Assembly: GCA_965229525.1 (NCBI GenBank)
Contig: OZ245886.1
Coordinates: 496,001 to 560,000 of the forward strand
Source of the DNA: HXMU1420-13 sp965229525
GTDB lineage: Bacteria; Bacteroidota; Rhodothermia; Balneolales; Balneolaceae
Direction of reading: 5' to 3'
DNA length: 64,000 nt
A program made the translations under genes and the position numbers. Below the pieces are notes generated by a model. The model was not told where the DNA came from, did not search any database, and saw nothing but the letters and a program-made list of their open reading frames with translations. This document shows positions 51,847 to 60,748 of the stretch, piece after piece (the first letter of the stretch is position 1; the number at the start of each line of letters is the position of its first letter).

Positions 51847-52421
51847 AGACTTAATGAAATATCCAGGTGCTTAAAGAATAGATTTCTGTATAGTGATCTT
51901 AAGCCAATATCAAAGGTAGTTAGTTGATTTTCTGAATCGTTTTTTTCTTCAAGTGTTAACCAATTCCACATTTTCTCAGGGTTTATAACCTGAGCCATAT
52001 TGACTCTGGTTTTATAAGTTTCGGTACCCAATAATTCACCATTAGAATAAATATCAACCTCCATTCTCATTTTGTAAATCGGACCAGGATCTACCAGATT
52101 GAAGGAAAAATACCCTGTTTTTACGCTTACATGCTGCACATCAAAATACATTGGTGCATTTTTGTCGTTTGTAAAATTGAAATGCCCGGTTTGTTGATAA
52201 TAACCTTCCAAAATCAGATTTAAATAATGATCTGCACGTTCGTCAATCATTTCAATTGAATCGGCTTTATTGACACTCTCAACACTGAAGAAATTTGAAG
52301 ATGATGACAGAGTCGCATTTGTCCCCTGGATACTTACATCACCAGAGTAAGTGATAAATGGACTTGTAGAACGACAGCTTATTGCAGTGAAAAGAATGGT
52401 AAGTATGTGAAGGGTTCTCAT
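51843..52421 (-). CDS. lipoprotein of unknown function
   Basis: 192 residues. Its N-terminus LHILTILFTAISCRST is a short lipoprotein signal (Cys at residue 16). The rest is beta-rich (YSGDVSIQGTNATLSSSS, MYFDVQHVSVKTGYFSFNL). It is bracketed by 4-base overlaps on both sides, so all three genes are coupled. No family is recognised. Confidence 0.6.
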   Translation of the reverse strand: MRTLHILTILFTAISCRSTSPFITYSGDVSIQGTNATLSSSSNFFSVESVNKADSIEMIDERADHYLNLILEGYYQQTGHFNFTNDKNAPMYFDVQHVSVKTGYFSFNLVDPGPIYKMRMEVDIYSNGELLGTETYKTRVNMAQVINPEKMWNWLTLEEKNDSENQLTTFDIGLRSLYRNLFFKHLDISLSL

Positions 52422-53095
52422 TTTTTCTTTCGCGTCTTATGATAATTTCTGAGCCTAATTAATTCATCCTGCATTTCATTCACTCCTTTTGTAAGAATTC
52501 CATGATGCATTCCATAGCGAATTAATAACATATTGAGTATCCGGTCTTGGCGTTCTATTCTATTTTTCAAAAATTTAGATGTGAGATACCTAAATAATAA
52601 CCGAAGCAGCCCAACTTTAAAGGCAAACACTAAGGCAATACCATACCAAATCGCACTCGTATCTATGTTCAAAGATACAACTGAAAGAACACTCTCATTT
52701 AATGAAATTCCGATTAATAAAATTGCCGACAGTCCATACAGGAAACCATCATTTGCGAATATCAGCATGAGTTTCGAAAGTGATACACTCACGATAATGC
52801 TTGTATTGAAATAGAGTAATAAATAGAAGATTAGGGAGACACTAAACGCGACAACCGGACTAGCTGACACGTAAGCAAGGATGAAATATAGTAAAAGAGA
52901 TAAGGCATCAGCGCTTAATACCCAGGCATCCGCTCGTTTTATAATTAACTCAAGTGATGTCTTTTTGAGTAAACCCGGTACATAGTTCTCAATTTGCTCT
53001 GATGTTATATGATACCATGAACCGTTGGATGTTGTGATACCATCCGGCATTTCCATCATCTGCCAATTTCCGGGACCTGTTTTTCTCGCCATCAT
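52418..53095 (-). CDS. integral membrane protein, unknown
   Basis: 225 residues with about five spans (LSLLLYFILAYVSASPVV, FSVSLIFYLLLYFN, FLYGLSAILLIGISL, IWYGIALVFAFKVGLL) flanked by charged ends. A soluble N-terminal ~60 residues (PDGITTSNGSWYHITSEQIENY) and a basic C-terminus (RNYHKTRKKK) are notable. It overlaps the lipoprotein gene by 4 bases and follows comF by 31 bases. Confidence 0.6.
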   Translation of the reverse strand: MMARKTGPGNWQMMEMPDGITTSNGSWYHITSEQIENYVPGLLKKTSLELIIKRADAWVLSADALSLLLYFILAYVSASPVVAFSVSLIFYLLLYFNTSIIVSVSLSKLMLIFANDGFLYGLSAILLIGISLNESVLSVVSLNIDTSAIWYGIALVFAFKVGLLRLLFRYLTSKFLKNRIERQDRILNMLLIRYGMHHGILTKGVNEMQDELIRLRNYHKTRKKK

Positions 53096-53126
53096 AAATT
53101 AAATATACATCGAATGATATTATGAA

Positions 53127-53831
53127 TCAGGCACAGGCTACAGTTGCGATAATAATTTTTCCAGCACCCGCTGATTTTAACACTTTAGAAAGCTCAAATG
53201 TTGTGGCCCCTGTTGTAAATACATCATCAATTACTAAGCAGGTTTTATCAATCAAATCTTTATTATCTGAAACTAGAAATGCGTTACGAATATTCTCATT
53301 TCGTTTGTTTAACGTAAATCCTGTCTGGGTTTTTGTGTTTTTGATCCTGGTTACCGCTCCCTTTTTTAACATTTCAAATTCGGTTACATGCTTAATTCCT
53401 TCGCTGATAGCACGTGCTTGATTAAATCCTCTTTTCCATTCTTTTTTTTCATGTAAAGGTACCGGTACAATCAATACCTCTGAATTTTTTGTGATGGTGG
53501 ATTTTCTTAGTATTTCTTTCCCAAGTTGTTTTCCGAGATCAACACCAACTCCCCGAAGTTGATGATATTTTAAATTATGCAGCAAATCCTGTAAATAACC
53601 GCCCTTATCGAATTTCCACATAGAAATGACAAGCTCAATGCCTTCTGGTGTTATTAATTCAGAATTATCTTGTTTTGTGAATGCGGTTGAAGCCTCTTCG
53701 AATCTTGTATTTAGACACTTTTCACATACAAAGGAGTAGGTCTTCGGGAGTTGTTGACCACAGATCTCACAAACGTGTGGAAACAAAATATCCTTTATCC
53801 CATTTCTTATGTAATTAACCCCTGAAATCAT
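53127..53831 (-). CDS. ComF-family phosphoribosyltransferase-like protein
   Basis: 234 residues. A zinc-finger-like N-terminus (CEICGQQLPKTYSFVCEKCL, 19-38) precedes a PRTase fold with VPVPLHEKKEWKRGFNQA and the PRPP loop CLVIDDVFTTGATTFELSK (~200). ComF supports DNA uptake in naturally competent bacteria but is widespread, so competence cannot be inferred. It leads four same-strand genes down to 51220, and the RodZ-like gene is divergent. Confidence 0.9.
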   Translation of the reverse strand: MISGVNYIRNGIKDILFPHVCEICGQQLPKTYSFVCEKCLNTRFEEASTAFTKQDNSELITPEGIELVISMWKFDKGGYLQDLLHNLKYHQLRGVGVDLGKQLGKEILRKSTITKNSEVLIVPVPLHEKKEWKRGFNQARAISEGIKHVTEFEMLKKGAVTRIKNTKTQTGFTLNKRNENIRNAFLVSDNKDLIDKTCLVIDDVFTTGATTFELSKVLKSAGAGKIIIATVACA

Positions 53832-53921
53832 CGATGCAAAAAATATGGTTGTTGCTTTTGCTGTATGCTTTAATTACTTAGTTTGAGCAGAAATTTCAAA
53901 GCTGAAAATCTAATAATTAAT

Positions 53922-55001
53922 ATGTCGCTTGGGAAAGACTTAGCAGTTGTTCGAAATAAATTAGGAATCTCCTTAGAAGAGATTCAAAGTCAGATAAAAA
54001 TCCCTGCGCATGTTTTAGAATCAATAGAAGATGATTCAATATTTAGCGAGCTAGAATCGAATAAAACGTATACAAGAAGCTTTGTTCGCAGTTATGCAAA
54101 AGCACTGGGCCTAGCAGATGATTTAATCGTATCAGCACTCGATTCTTTAGAAGCCGGGCTATATGAACATGGTACTATTCTAGATGATGAGTTAGCTAAA
54201 AAGCACGCCCCAATTGGAAAACCTGACGTTAATGAAGAATCGACCGATGCTAATGAACCGGTTCTCCTGAAACCAGACATTGAAGTTGCTCCCCAAAAAC
54301 CAACTCCAACGGTTGATAATGTAAATTGGGCGGATTTGGGTAAGAAATTCAGTACGCCGGCAACAAATCCAAAAGTCTTGTTTCCTGTAATAATTGCACT
54401 GATTTTGATCGGAATCGCGATTGCTATTTATATTTTCAGAGAGCCCATATTTGGATTGTTTTCATCTTCAGAAACTCCCGAAATAACGCAAACTACAGAA
54501 CCGAGAAATCAACAAAATGAAATGAATGCAGTTGTTGATTCAAGTGATGTTGAGACAAATATACCTGAAATTGAGCCAGATAATGCAGCCGATCAACCTT
54601 CTCTGGATCAACCGACTTCAATTAATACATTGCCTTTCTCATCAGAAGTTACAGACACACTTACAATCACAGTCTACGCAGCTTACGACAAATTAGAACC
54701 TGTTCGAGTTACCTCAGATTTTAACTGGCGCACCAATCCATTCTGGATGGAACAAGGTCAGGCTTTTAATTTTAATTTTATCGATACCGTTTTAGTACGA
54801 GGGCAATATACTCGCATGCTTCTTATGTTTAATGGTCACGTTATCGATGATCCGTTTGCCGATTATTATGATGACACCTTCGACTCGATATTATTGACCC
54901 GGGAAGATTTAAGTGCTGATATTTTTTACTTAGCTCCACCCTCTGAATTCCCATACGAAATTGGAGCCCCGGACAGCCTCGTTTTCCCACTCCAAAATTA
55001 A
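53922..55001 (+). CDS. RodZ-like HTH membrane protein
   Basis: About 359 residues from ATG 53922; TTG 53883 would add 13. The N-terminal cytoplasmic helix-turn-helix reads SLGKDLAVVRNKLGISLEEI and KTYTRSFVRSYAKALGL. One span follows (VLFPVIIALILIGIAIAIYI), then a Ser/Pro/acidic linker and a C-terminal beta domain of the DUF4115 kind (TLTITVYAAYDKLEPVRVT). RodZ links MreB to the envelope for rod shape. ligA begins 8 bases later. Confidence 0.85.
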   Translation: MSLGKDLAVVRNKLGISLEEIQSQIKIPAHVLESIEDDSIFSELESNKTYTRSFVRSYAKALGLADDLIVSALDSLEAGLYEHGTILDDELAKKHAPIGKPDVNEESTDANEPVLLKPDIEVAPQKPTPTVDNVNWADLGKKFSTPATNPKVLFPVIIALILIGIAIAIYIFREPIFGLFSSSETPEITQTTEPRNQQNEMNAVVDSSDVETNIPEIEPDNAADQPSLDQPTSINTLPFSSEVTDTLTITVYAAYDKLEPVRVTSDFNWRTNPFWMEQGQAFNFNFIDTVLVRGQYTRMLLMFNGHVIDDPFADYYDDTFDSILLTREDLSADIFYLAPPSEFPYEIGAPDSLVFPLQN

Positions 55002-55009
55002 ATGTAGGA

Positions 55010-57016
55010 ATGACCCTCGAACAGGCAAAGCGCAGAGTTGAAGAATTAAAAGACTTACTCAAAAAGGCTAACGAAGCTTACTATCAGGATTCACCTGACC
55101 CTTTCATGAGCGATAAAGATTTTGATGAATCTTTAAAAGAGCTCGAGTCTTTAGAACTAGCATTTGATTTAGTCACTCCCGACTCTCCAACCCAAAGAGT
55201 AGGCGGTGAAGTTTCATCCCGATTTGAGACCGTTCAACATCCTGTACCAATGATGAGTCTCGACAATACGTACAATGAACAGGAATTATCAGATTTTGAT
55301 GGTCGAGTGCAGAAAATTCTCGGTCATTCAAACTACAACTATTTAGTAGAACTAAAGTTTGACGGTGCATCAATTCGCCTTAGATACGAAAATGGTGAAT
55401 TTGTTTTAGGCGCGACCAGAGGTAATGGGCAACAAGGCGATGACATTACCAGAAATCTGAAAACAGTCCGGGATATCCCTTTAAAACTCTCCGGTGATTT
55501 CCCTCCTGTTGTCGAGGTTCGTGGTGAGGCATTCATGGAAAAAGAAGCATTTGCCAGAATGAATGCGCGCCGCGAAGAAGAAGGATTAAGCGTATTTGCG
55601 AATCCTCGTAATTCTACGGCCGGGTCGCTTAAAATGCAGGATCCAAAAGCGGTGGCCCAACGTCCGATTCGCTTTTTTGCCTTTGATTTGATCTTTGACA
55701 ACGAGCCCGCTGATACCACACAATCTGATAAAGTTGAATTGATCAAAGAGTTTGGGCTACCCTTCAATGAATATCCAAAAGTGTGCAATAATTTGGATGA
55801 AGTACTAGATGTCATCAAACAATTTGATGTTCTGCGACATGAACTTCCATATGAAACTGATGGAGCTGTAATCAAGGTAAATCAGACAACCCTTAGAGAG
55901 CAACTTGGTTCAACTTCGAAATTTCCGCGATGGGCGATTGCTTACAAATTTGAGGCTGAACAAGCCCAGACAGTTTTAAATGATATCTCCTTGCAAGTTG
56001 GTCGATTGGGAACTATAACTCCTGTTGCAGAATTGGAACCAGTGCTTCTTGCAGGAACTACAGTTAAACGGGCATCGCTACATAATGAGGAGGAGATTCA
56101 CAGGAAAGACATCCGAATTGGGGATACAGTTCTGGTTGAAAAAGCAGGTGAGATTATCCCACAGGTTGTAAATGTTGTGAATCCAAATCGTCAGAACAGA
56201 TCACCAGAGTTTGAATTCCCAAAAAACTGTCCGGCTTGTAATGCTGAGTTGGTTAAATATGAAGGAGAAGTTGCCTGGCGATGTATTAATCCGGTTTGTC
56301 CGCCACAAGTTCGAATTAAAATAGAACATTTTGCTTCGCGTGATGCACTGGATATTGAAGGCCTAGGTGAATCAGTTGTTGATCAGTTAGTAAGCGAAGG
56401 TTTGATTTCCAATTATGGGGATTTGTATGACTTGAAAGTCGAGCAAATTATTCCACTTGAACGCATGGCAGAAAAGTCGGCTCAAAACCTGATTGCTGCT
56501 ATATCAAAAAGTAAGGAACAACCATTTGAACGTGTACTCTACGCACTCGGAATTCGTTTTGTTGGGAAAACTGTAGCAAAGGATTTAGCCAGAGCATTCA
56601 AGTCTTTAAATTCATTGAAAACAGCAACAGAAGAAGAGTTACTTGCTGTTGATTCCATCGGTCCTCGCATTGCGGAATCAGTAATTCAATTCTTTGGAAA
56701 TCAGATCAATAATGAAATTGTAGATGGTTTAATTCAAGCAGGTTTACAGTTCGAGATTGAAGAAGTGGAACTGGCTTCATCAGCATTAGAGGGTAAAACG
56801 GTTGTTTTAACGGGTACATTACCCACATTATCCAGAAAAGAAGCTGCGGAATTGATCGATAAACATGGGGGAAAAACCTCTTCTTCTGTATCCAAAAAAA
56901 CAGATTATGTTTTGGCTGGAGAATCAGCCGGATCAAAACTCACAAAAGCACAAGATTTAGGTATCACAATTTGGAATGAGGCGGAGTTTCTAAGTTTTGT
57001 CGATGAAAAGGTATAA
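55010..57016 (+). CDS. ligA: NAD-dependent DNA ligase
   Basis: 668 residues, full length. The order is Ia domain, adenylation with the AMP-lysine in VELKFDGASIRL (Lys ~116), OB fold, Zn finger (CPACNAELVKYEGEVAW and CINPVCPP), helix-hairpin-helix (GIRFVGKTVAKDLARAF) and C-terminal BRCT (LEGKTVVLTGTLPTLSRKEA). The sole replicative ligase type of bacteria. It is 8 bases after the RodZ-like gene. Confidence 0.97.
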   Translation: MTLEQAKRRVEELKDLLKKANEAYYQDSPDPFMSDKDFDESLKELESLELAFDLVTPDSPTQRVGGEVSSRFETVQHPVPMMSLDNTYNEQELSDFDGRVQKILGHSNYNYLVELKFDGASIRLRYENGEFVLGATRGNGQQGDDITRNLKTVRDIPLKLSGDFPPVVEVRGEAFMEKEAFARMNARREEEGLSVFANPRNSTAGSLKMQDPKAVAQRPIRFFAFDLIFDNEPADTTQSDKVELIKEFGLPFNEYPKVCNNLDEVLDVIKQFDVLRHELPYETDGAVIKVNQTTLREQLGSTSKFPRWAIAYKFEAEQAQTVLNDISLQVGRLGTITPVAELEPVLLAGTTVKRASLHNEEEIHRKDIRIGDTVLVEKAGEIIPQVVNVVNPNRQNRSPEFEFPKNCPACNAELVKYEGEVAWRCINPVCPPQVRIKIEHFASRDALDIEGLGESVVDQLVSEGLISNYGDLYDLKVEQIIPLERMAEKSAQNLIAAISKSKEQPFERVLYALGIRFVGKTVAKDLARAFKSLNSLKTATEEELLAVDSIGPRIAESVIQFFGNQINNEIVDGLIQAGLQFEIEEVELASSALEGKTVVLTGTLPTLSRKEAAELIDKHGGKTSSSVSKKTDYVLAGESAGSKLTKAQDLGITIWNEAEFLSFVDEKV

Positions 57017-57139
57017 TTAAGAATGAAGAATAAGGAATAGTTTAGAGTTTGAATTTTTAGCATTTGTATTCCTAATTGAAATATTCCTAATTCCACATTG
57101 AATTAACTATCTTCCCAAAATCATCATTTTTTGCGGGCC

Positions 57140-58354
57140 ATGGATATAAATCCCCTTGATACCGAACAAATTGGACGAAAAACCCTTGAGAAGCATTTGA
57201 TCCGATCACGATCGAAAGTTTCTCTTAAAATTGGTATCCCAAAAGAACATTCAAACGACGAGCGACGAGTATCACTAACTCCAGGTGGAGTAACCGTACT
57301 TCGGGCAAATGGTCATGAAATATTCATAGAAAAAGGTGCCGGGGACGAAGCCAAATTTAGTGACCGGGATTATGCCGACGCCGGAGCTGAAATTGCCTAC
57401 AGTACACAAGATGTGTTCAAGAAATCTGAATTAATCTTAAAAGTTGCCCCACTTATAACCGAAGAATTCGAATATTTAACGGCAGATCAATCGATAATTT
57501 CGGCATTACATCTTGGAAATCAATCTGCTGATTACTTCCAGGCTCTAACCTCGAAATCGGTGACCGGTATAGGGTACGAATTTATCCGAGGTTCAGATAA
57601 AGAATTCCCTATCGTTCGGATGATGCATGAAATCACTGGCTCTATTGCTGTTCAAATAGCTGCCCATTACATGGAAAGCCTCAGCGGAGGTCAGGGAATA
57701 ATGTTAGGTGGAATTTCAGGTGTACCACCTGCTACCGTTGTGATTCTTGGCGCAGGAATTACCGCTGAATATGCTGCACGAACAGCGCTAGGTTATGGAG
57801 CTCAAGTTTTTGTAATGGATAATGATCTGGCTGCACTTCGTCATCTTGAAAATGCCCTTGATCGAAGAATAATTACTGCCGTTGCGAACGAGCAATATCT
57901 CAGTAATGCTCTGAAATTTACCGATGTAATAATTGGTGCAGTTACCTCAGAAGGTGATCGATCGCCTTGTTTGGTATCAGAAGAAATGGTGGCTTCCATG
58001 AAACCGGGTAGTGTAATTGTGGATACAGTGATTGATCAGGGTGGATGTGTGGCAACAAGTCGTGCAACAACACATTCAAATCCGGTTTTTCAAGTGTATG
58101 ATGTCACCCACTATTGCGTTCCAAATATTCCATCTAATGTCGCTCGTACGGCAACTTATGCTCTAAATAATGTATTGGTTCCTTATGTGTTAGCAATTGG
58201 AGATGCAGGTGGCATCAAAGAATGCCTATGGGACAATGTAGCGCTTCGAAATGGAACGTATGCCTATAAAAATAACATCACTAAGAAATCGTTGAGTAAG
58301 ATGTTTGGAATGCCTTACCGTGAAATCGAAATGTTGATTGCTTCCCAAATATAA
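57140..58354 (+). CDS. ald: alanine dehydrogenase
   Basis: Interconverts L-alanine and pyruvate/ammonia with NAD. About 404 residues from ATG 57140; TTG 57131 is also open. The core starts at KIGIPKEHSNDERRVSLTP (substrate Arg/Lys), with MHEITGSIAVQIAAHYME, the NAD motif VVILGAGITAEYAARTALG and VTHYCVPNIPSNVARTATYA. An N-terminal ~33-residue extension beyond the usual 370 is present (MDINPLDTEQIGRKTLEKHL) and recurs in Bacteroidota enzymes. Confidence 0.93.
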   Translation: MDINPLDTEQIGRKTLEKHLIRSRSKVSLKIGIPKEHSNDERRVSLTPGGVTVLRANGHEIFIEKGAGDEAKFSDRDYADAGAEIAYSTQDVFKKSELILKVAPLITEEFEYLTADQSIISALHLGNQSADYFQALTSKSVTGIGYEFIRGSDKEFPIVRMMHEITGSIAVQIAAHYMESLSGGQGIMLGGISGVPPATVVILGAGITAEYAARTALGYGAQVFVMDNDLAALRHLENALDRRIITAVANEQYLSNALKFTDVIIGAVTSEGDRSPCLVSEEMVASMKPGSVIVDTVIDQGGCVATSRATTHSNPVFQVYDVTHYCVPNIPSNVARTATYALNNVLVPYVLAIGDAGGIKECLWDNVALRNGTYAYKNNITKKSLSKMFGMPYREIEMLIASQI

Positions 58355-58370
58355 TTTTAAATTAAAGATT

Positions 58371-58436
58371 AAGAATTATGGATTATGAATTTTGCGAAGC
58401 ATAATCAATCCATAATTCATAATCCTACATTCATAA
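58371..58436. repeat. overlapping AT-rich inverted repeats
   Basis: AATTATGGAT (58374-58383) pairs with ATCCATAATT (58408-58417), and the overlapping GGATTATGAAT (58380-58390) pairs with ATTCATAATCC (58415-58425). The two 10-11-bp hairpins share sequence and exclude each other. Related AT-rich strings occur after gene ends at 36480, 40119 and 57017. Confidence 0.6.
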
Positions 58437-58444
58437 TTATTTAA

Positions 58445-58810
58445 GTGTCAGAACTCTCTCCATCAAATTACATTCGAATTAGTCTTATCAATTGGATCCT
58501 AAGTGTTCCTATGATTGTACTTTTTGCCTGGCCATACTATTACGCCGCAAAGCTAATTGGCCTAAGTGAAGCTGTTCGATATATCGGAGCCTTTGTGTTT
58601 TCGATTCCTTTCATGATTACCATTATTCATGGTCATGTTACAATGGCATTGGGATCTATTCATCGAATTCACTATTACGATTGGTTGAATGAAAACCCGT
58701 ATTCCTACGGTCTTTTTTTCAATGAAATGTTAATCAGCACTCGTTTTCGACTAATCTTACTGATTGTAAGTCTGATATTTTTACCGGTTGGATACCTCCT
58801 TTCACTTTAA
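58445..58810 (+). CDS. small membrane protein, three spans
   Basis: 121 residues from GTG 58445. Spans are INWILSVPMIVLFAWPYYYA, YIGAFVFSIPFMITIIHGHV and FRLILLIVSLIFLPVGYLLSL, with HYYDWLNENPYSYGLFFNEM between the second and third. No ATG is available upstream because a stop intervenes. Unknown function, no clear operon. Confidence 0.6.
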   Translation: MSELSPSNYIRISLINWILSVPMIVLFAWPYYYAAKLIGLSEAVRYIGAFVFSIPFMITIIHGHVTMALGSIHRIHYYDWLNENPYSYGLFFNEMLISTRFRLILLIVSLIFLPVGYLLSL

Positions 58811-58881
58811 AAAAATACTTGTCCATTTTTCGGTTGAGAGCCTACTTGATGTTGAGCTAGATTTGAAGAAAATTCAACATT

Positions 58882-59952
58882 ATGATTTCAGTCCCTGTTC
58901 AAAATCAAAACGAAACCTATTACGAAGCTCTAGTGAATCGTGATCCCGAATATGTGGGATTGTTTTTCGCGGCCATTAAAACAACGGGAATTTTCTGTAT
59001 CTCTACCTGTCGAGCTCGAAAACCAAAATTCAAGAATGTAGTTTTCTACAAACAGGCAAAAGAAGCTCTTCAGCATGGATTCCGTCCTTGTAAAATCTGC
59101 AAACCAACCGATTCTACCTTCGAGCCACCAGATTATATTCAACAAGCTTTGGAATTGTTGAAGGTAAGTGAGCTCACAAAAGTATCTGATTACCAGTTAA
59201 GGATAGCTGGATTGAGTCCGGAGAAAATACGCCGTTGGTTCAACGCGAATTATGGAATCACCTTTCAGGCTTATCAAAGGATGATTCGAATTAATTCGGC
59301 CTTCCAGGACTTAAAGAGTGGAAATAAAGTCGCAGAGGCTGCATTTGATTCCGGTTATGATTCCTTAAGTGGATTTGGCTACACATTCAAAGTTCTGACC
59401 GGAAAATCACCAAAAGAAACCCTCGATAAACAATTAATACATTTATCAAAAACAGACACACCTCTCGGTCCAATGTTTATTGCAGCAACAAATAAAGGAC
59501 TTTGCATGCTGGAATTTTCAGATCGAAGAATGTTAGAAACTGAATTTCGTGATCTTCAACTCAGATTAAATGCGATCATTCTTCATGGAGAAAATGAAAT
59601 CACCAAACAAGTGAGGCAGGAGCTGCTAGAGTATTTTGAGGGAAGCCGAACTGAGTTTACTGTCCCCATTGATGCTCCGGGAACAGATTTTCAAAAAGAA
59701 GTATGGAGGGTTCTACAAGCTATTCCATTTGCCGGAACACGGTCTTTTCAAGAACAGGCTGAGATTTTAGGCAAACCAAAAGCTGTTCGGGCTGTTGCTA
59801 ACGCAAATGGTTGCAATCGCGTAGCAATAGTTATTCCCTGTCATCGAGTGATTGGCAAAGATGGGTCACTTACCGGTTATGGCGGTGGATTGGAGAGAAA
59901 GAAATGGTTGTTAGAGCATGAAAGAAAAACCATCCAAAATCATGGACATTGA
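58882..59952 (+). CDS. ada: Ada-type DNA alkylation repair regulator
   Basis: 356 residues with the three Ada parts. A Zn-binding methylphosphotriester domain comes first (C39 and C43 in FCISTCRARKP, C69/C72-type PCKICK; the Zn four-Cys pattern is kept). An AraC helix-turn-helix (GLSPEKIRRWFNANYGITFQ, SGYDSLSGFGYTFK) follows. Last is O6-methylguanine methyltransferase with IPCHRVIGKDG and the Cys acceptor. It senses and repairs alkylation damage and activates its own regulon. The glyoxalase-like gene overlaps its end by 11 bases. Confidence 0.93.
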   Translation: MISVPVQNQNETYYEALVNRDPEYVGLFFAAIKTTGIFCISTCRARKPKFKNVVFYKQAKEALQHGFRPCKICKPTDSTFEPPDYIQQALELLKVSELTKVSDYQLRIAGLSPEKIRRWFNANYGITFQAYQRMIRINSAFQDLKSGNKVAEAAFDSGYDSLSGFGYTFKVLTGKSPKETLDKQLIHLSKTDTPLGPMFIAATNKGLCMLEFSDRRMLETEFRDLQLRLNAIILHGENEITKQVRQELLEYFEGSRTEFTVPIDAPGTDFQKEVWRVLQAIPFAGTRSFQEQAEILGKPKAVRAVANANGCNRVAIVIPCHRVIGKDGSLTGYGGGLERKKWLLEHERKTIQNHGH

Positions 59953-60589
59953 TCATATTTTCATTTTTTCTGACAATTATGGTGAAGAAGCTAATCAATT
60001 AGTTGAATTCGGTTTAATTGAGGGTAGTAGTAGAGTTCATCCGGGCCAGGGAACAGCCAATCGTAAGTTCTATTTCCACAACTTTTTTTTAGAAATTCTT
60101 TGGGTTGTTGATGAAAATGACATTCAAAATAAGACAACATCAATTACAAAACTTTGGGATCGATCTCAGTATAATTTGAATGGATATTCACGATTTGGGC
60201 TGTGTGTTGAAAATACTGTCTTATCGATTCCACTTTTTCAACATTGCAAACACTATTATCCCAAATACCTCCCTGAAAATATCTCGATTGAATTCATTGA
60301 AAACGGTAGTAATCCAAGTCTACCCTGGACCTTTCGAACACCATTTGCCAATTCAGCTAAAAAGAGTAATGAACCGCGAAATCATAATTGTGATCTCAAA
60401 ACTCTGACAAAGGCAATCTTTGAAGTCAAAGCTCAGAACGAAGAAATTGCATTCATTTCTCAATTTGAAGATGTACCTGGCATTGATTTTATAAGGAGCG
60501 AAAGAATTCACCTCACTTTGGAATTTGATCATTTACATCAAAAAAAAGAACAAACATTTAACGAATTAGGATTGACGATAAAATATTAA
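59942..60589 (+). CDS. glyoxalase-like domain protein
   Basis: About 215 residues from ATG 59942 (MDIDHIFIFSDNYGEEANQL), chosen because 59918 lies well inside ada. It has a VOC/Glyoxalase-like pattern: DHIFIF, GTANRKFYFHNFFLEILWV with candidate metal Glu/His, and a second half ending RSERIHLTLEFDH. Overlap with ada hints at an alkylation-stress role. The substrate is unknown. Confidence 0.7.
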   Translation: MDIDHIFIFSDNYGEEANQLVEFGLIEGSSRVHPGQGTANRKFYFHNFFLEILWVVDENDIQNKTTSITKLWDRSQYNLNGYSRFGLCVENTVLSIPLFQHCKHYYPKYLPENISIEFIENGSNPSLPWTFRTPFANSAKKSNEPRNHNCDLKTLTKAIFEVKAQNEEIAFISQFEDVPGIDFIRSERIHLTLEFDHLHQKKEQTFNELGLTIKY

Positions 60590-60748
60590 CCAGATCGGTT
60601 TAAAAATGGATAAGACTCCTAGTTCCTCAATGAAAAAATCGAGTTATTGGCTAAAGTCCTATATCGCCGAAAGCACTGCATATAGATCACTTTTTTCAAT
60701 TGATATAAATTTAATTGGTTAGTTCAGGATAATTGAAGATTCGAACGA

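Noticed and set aside
53122..53421. 99-codon plus-strand ORF opposite comF
   Set aside because: It is antisense to the well-conserved PRPP loop of comF and has no recognisable content or ribosome-binding site.
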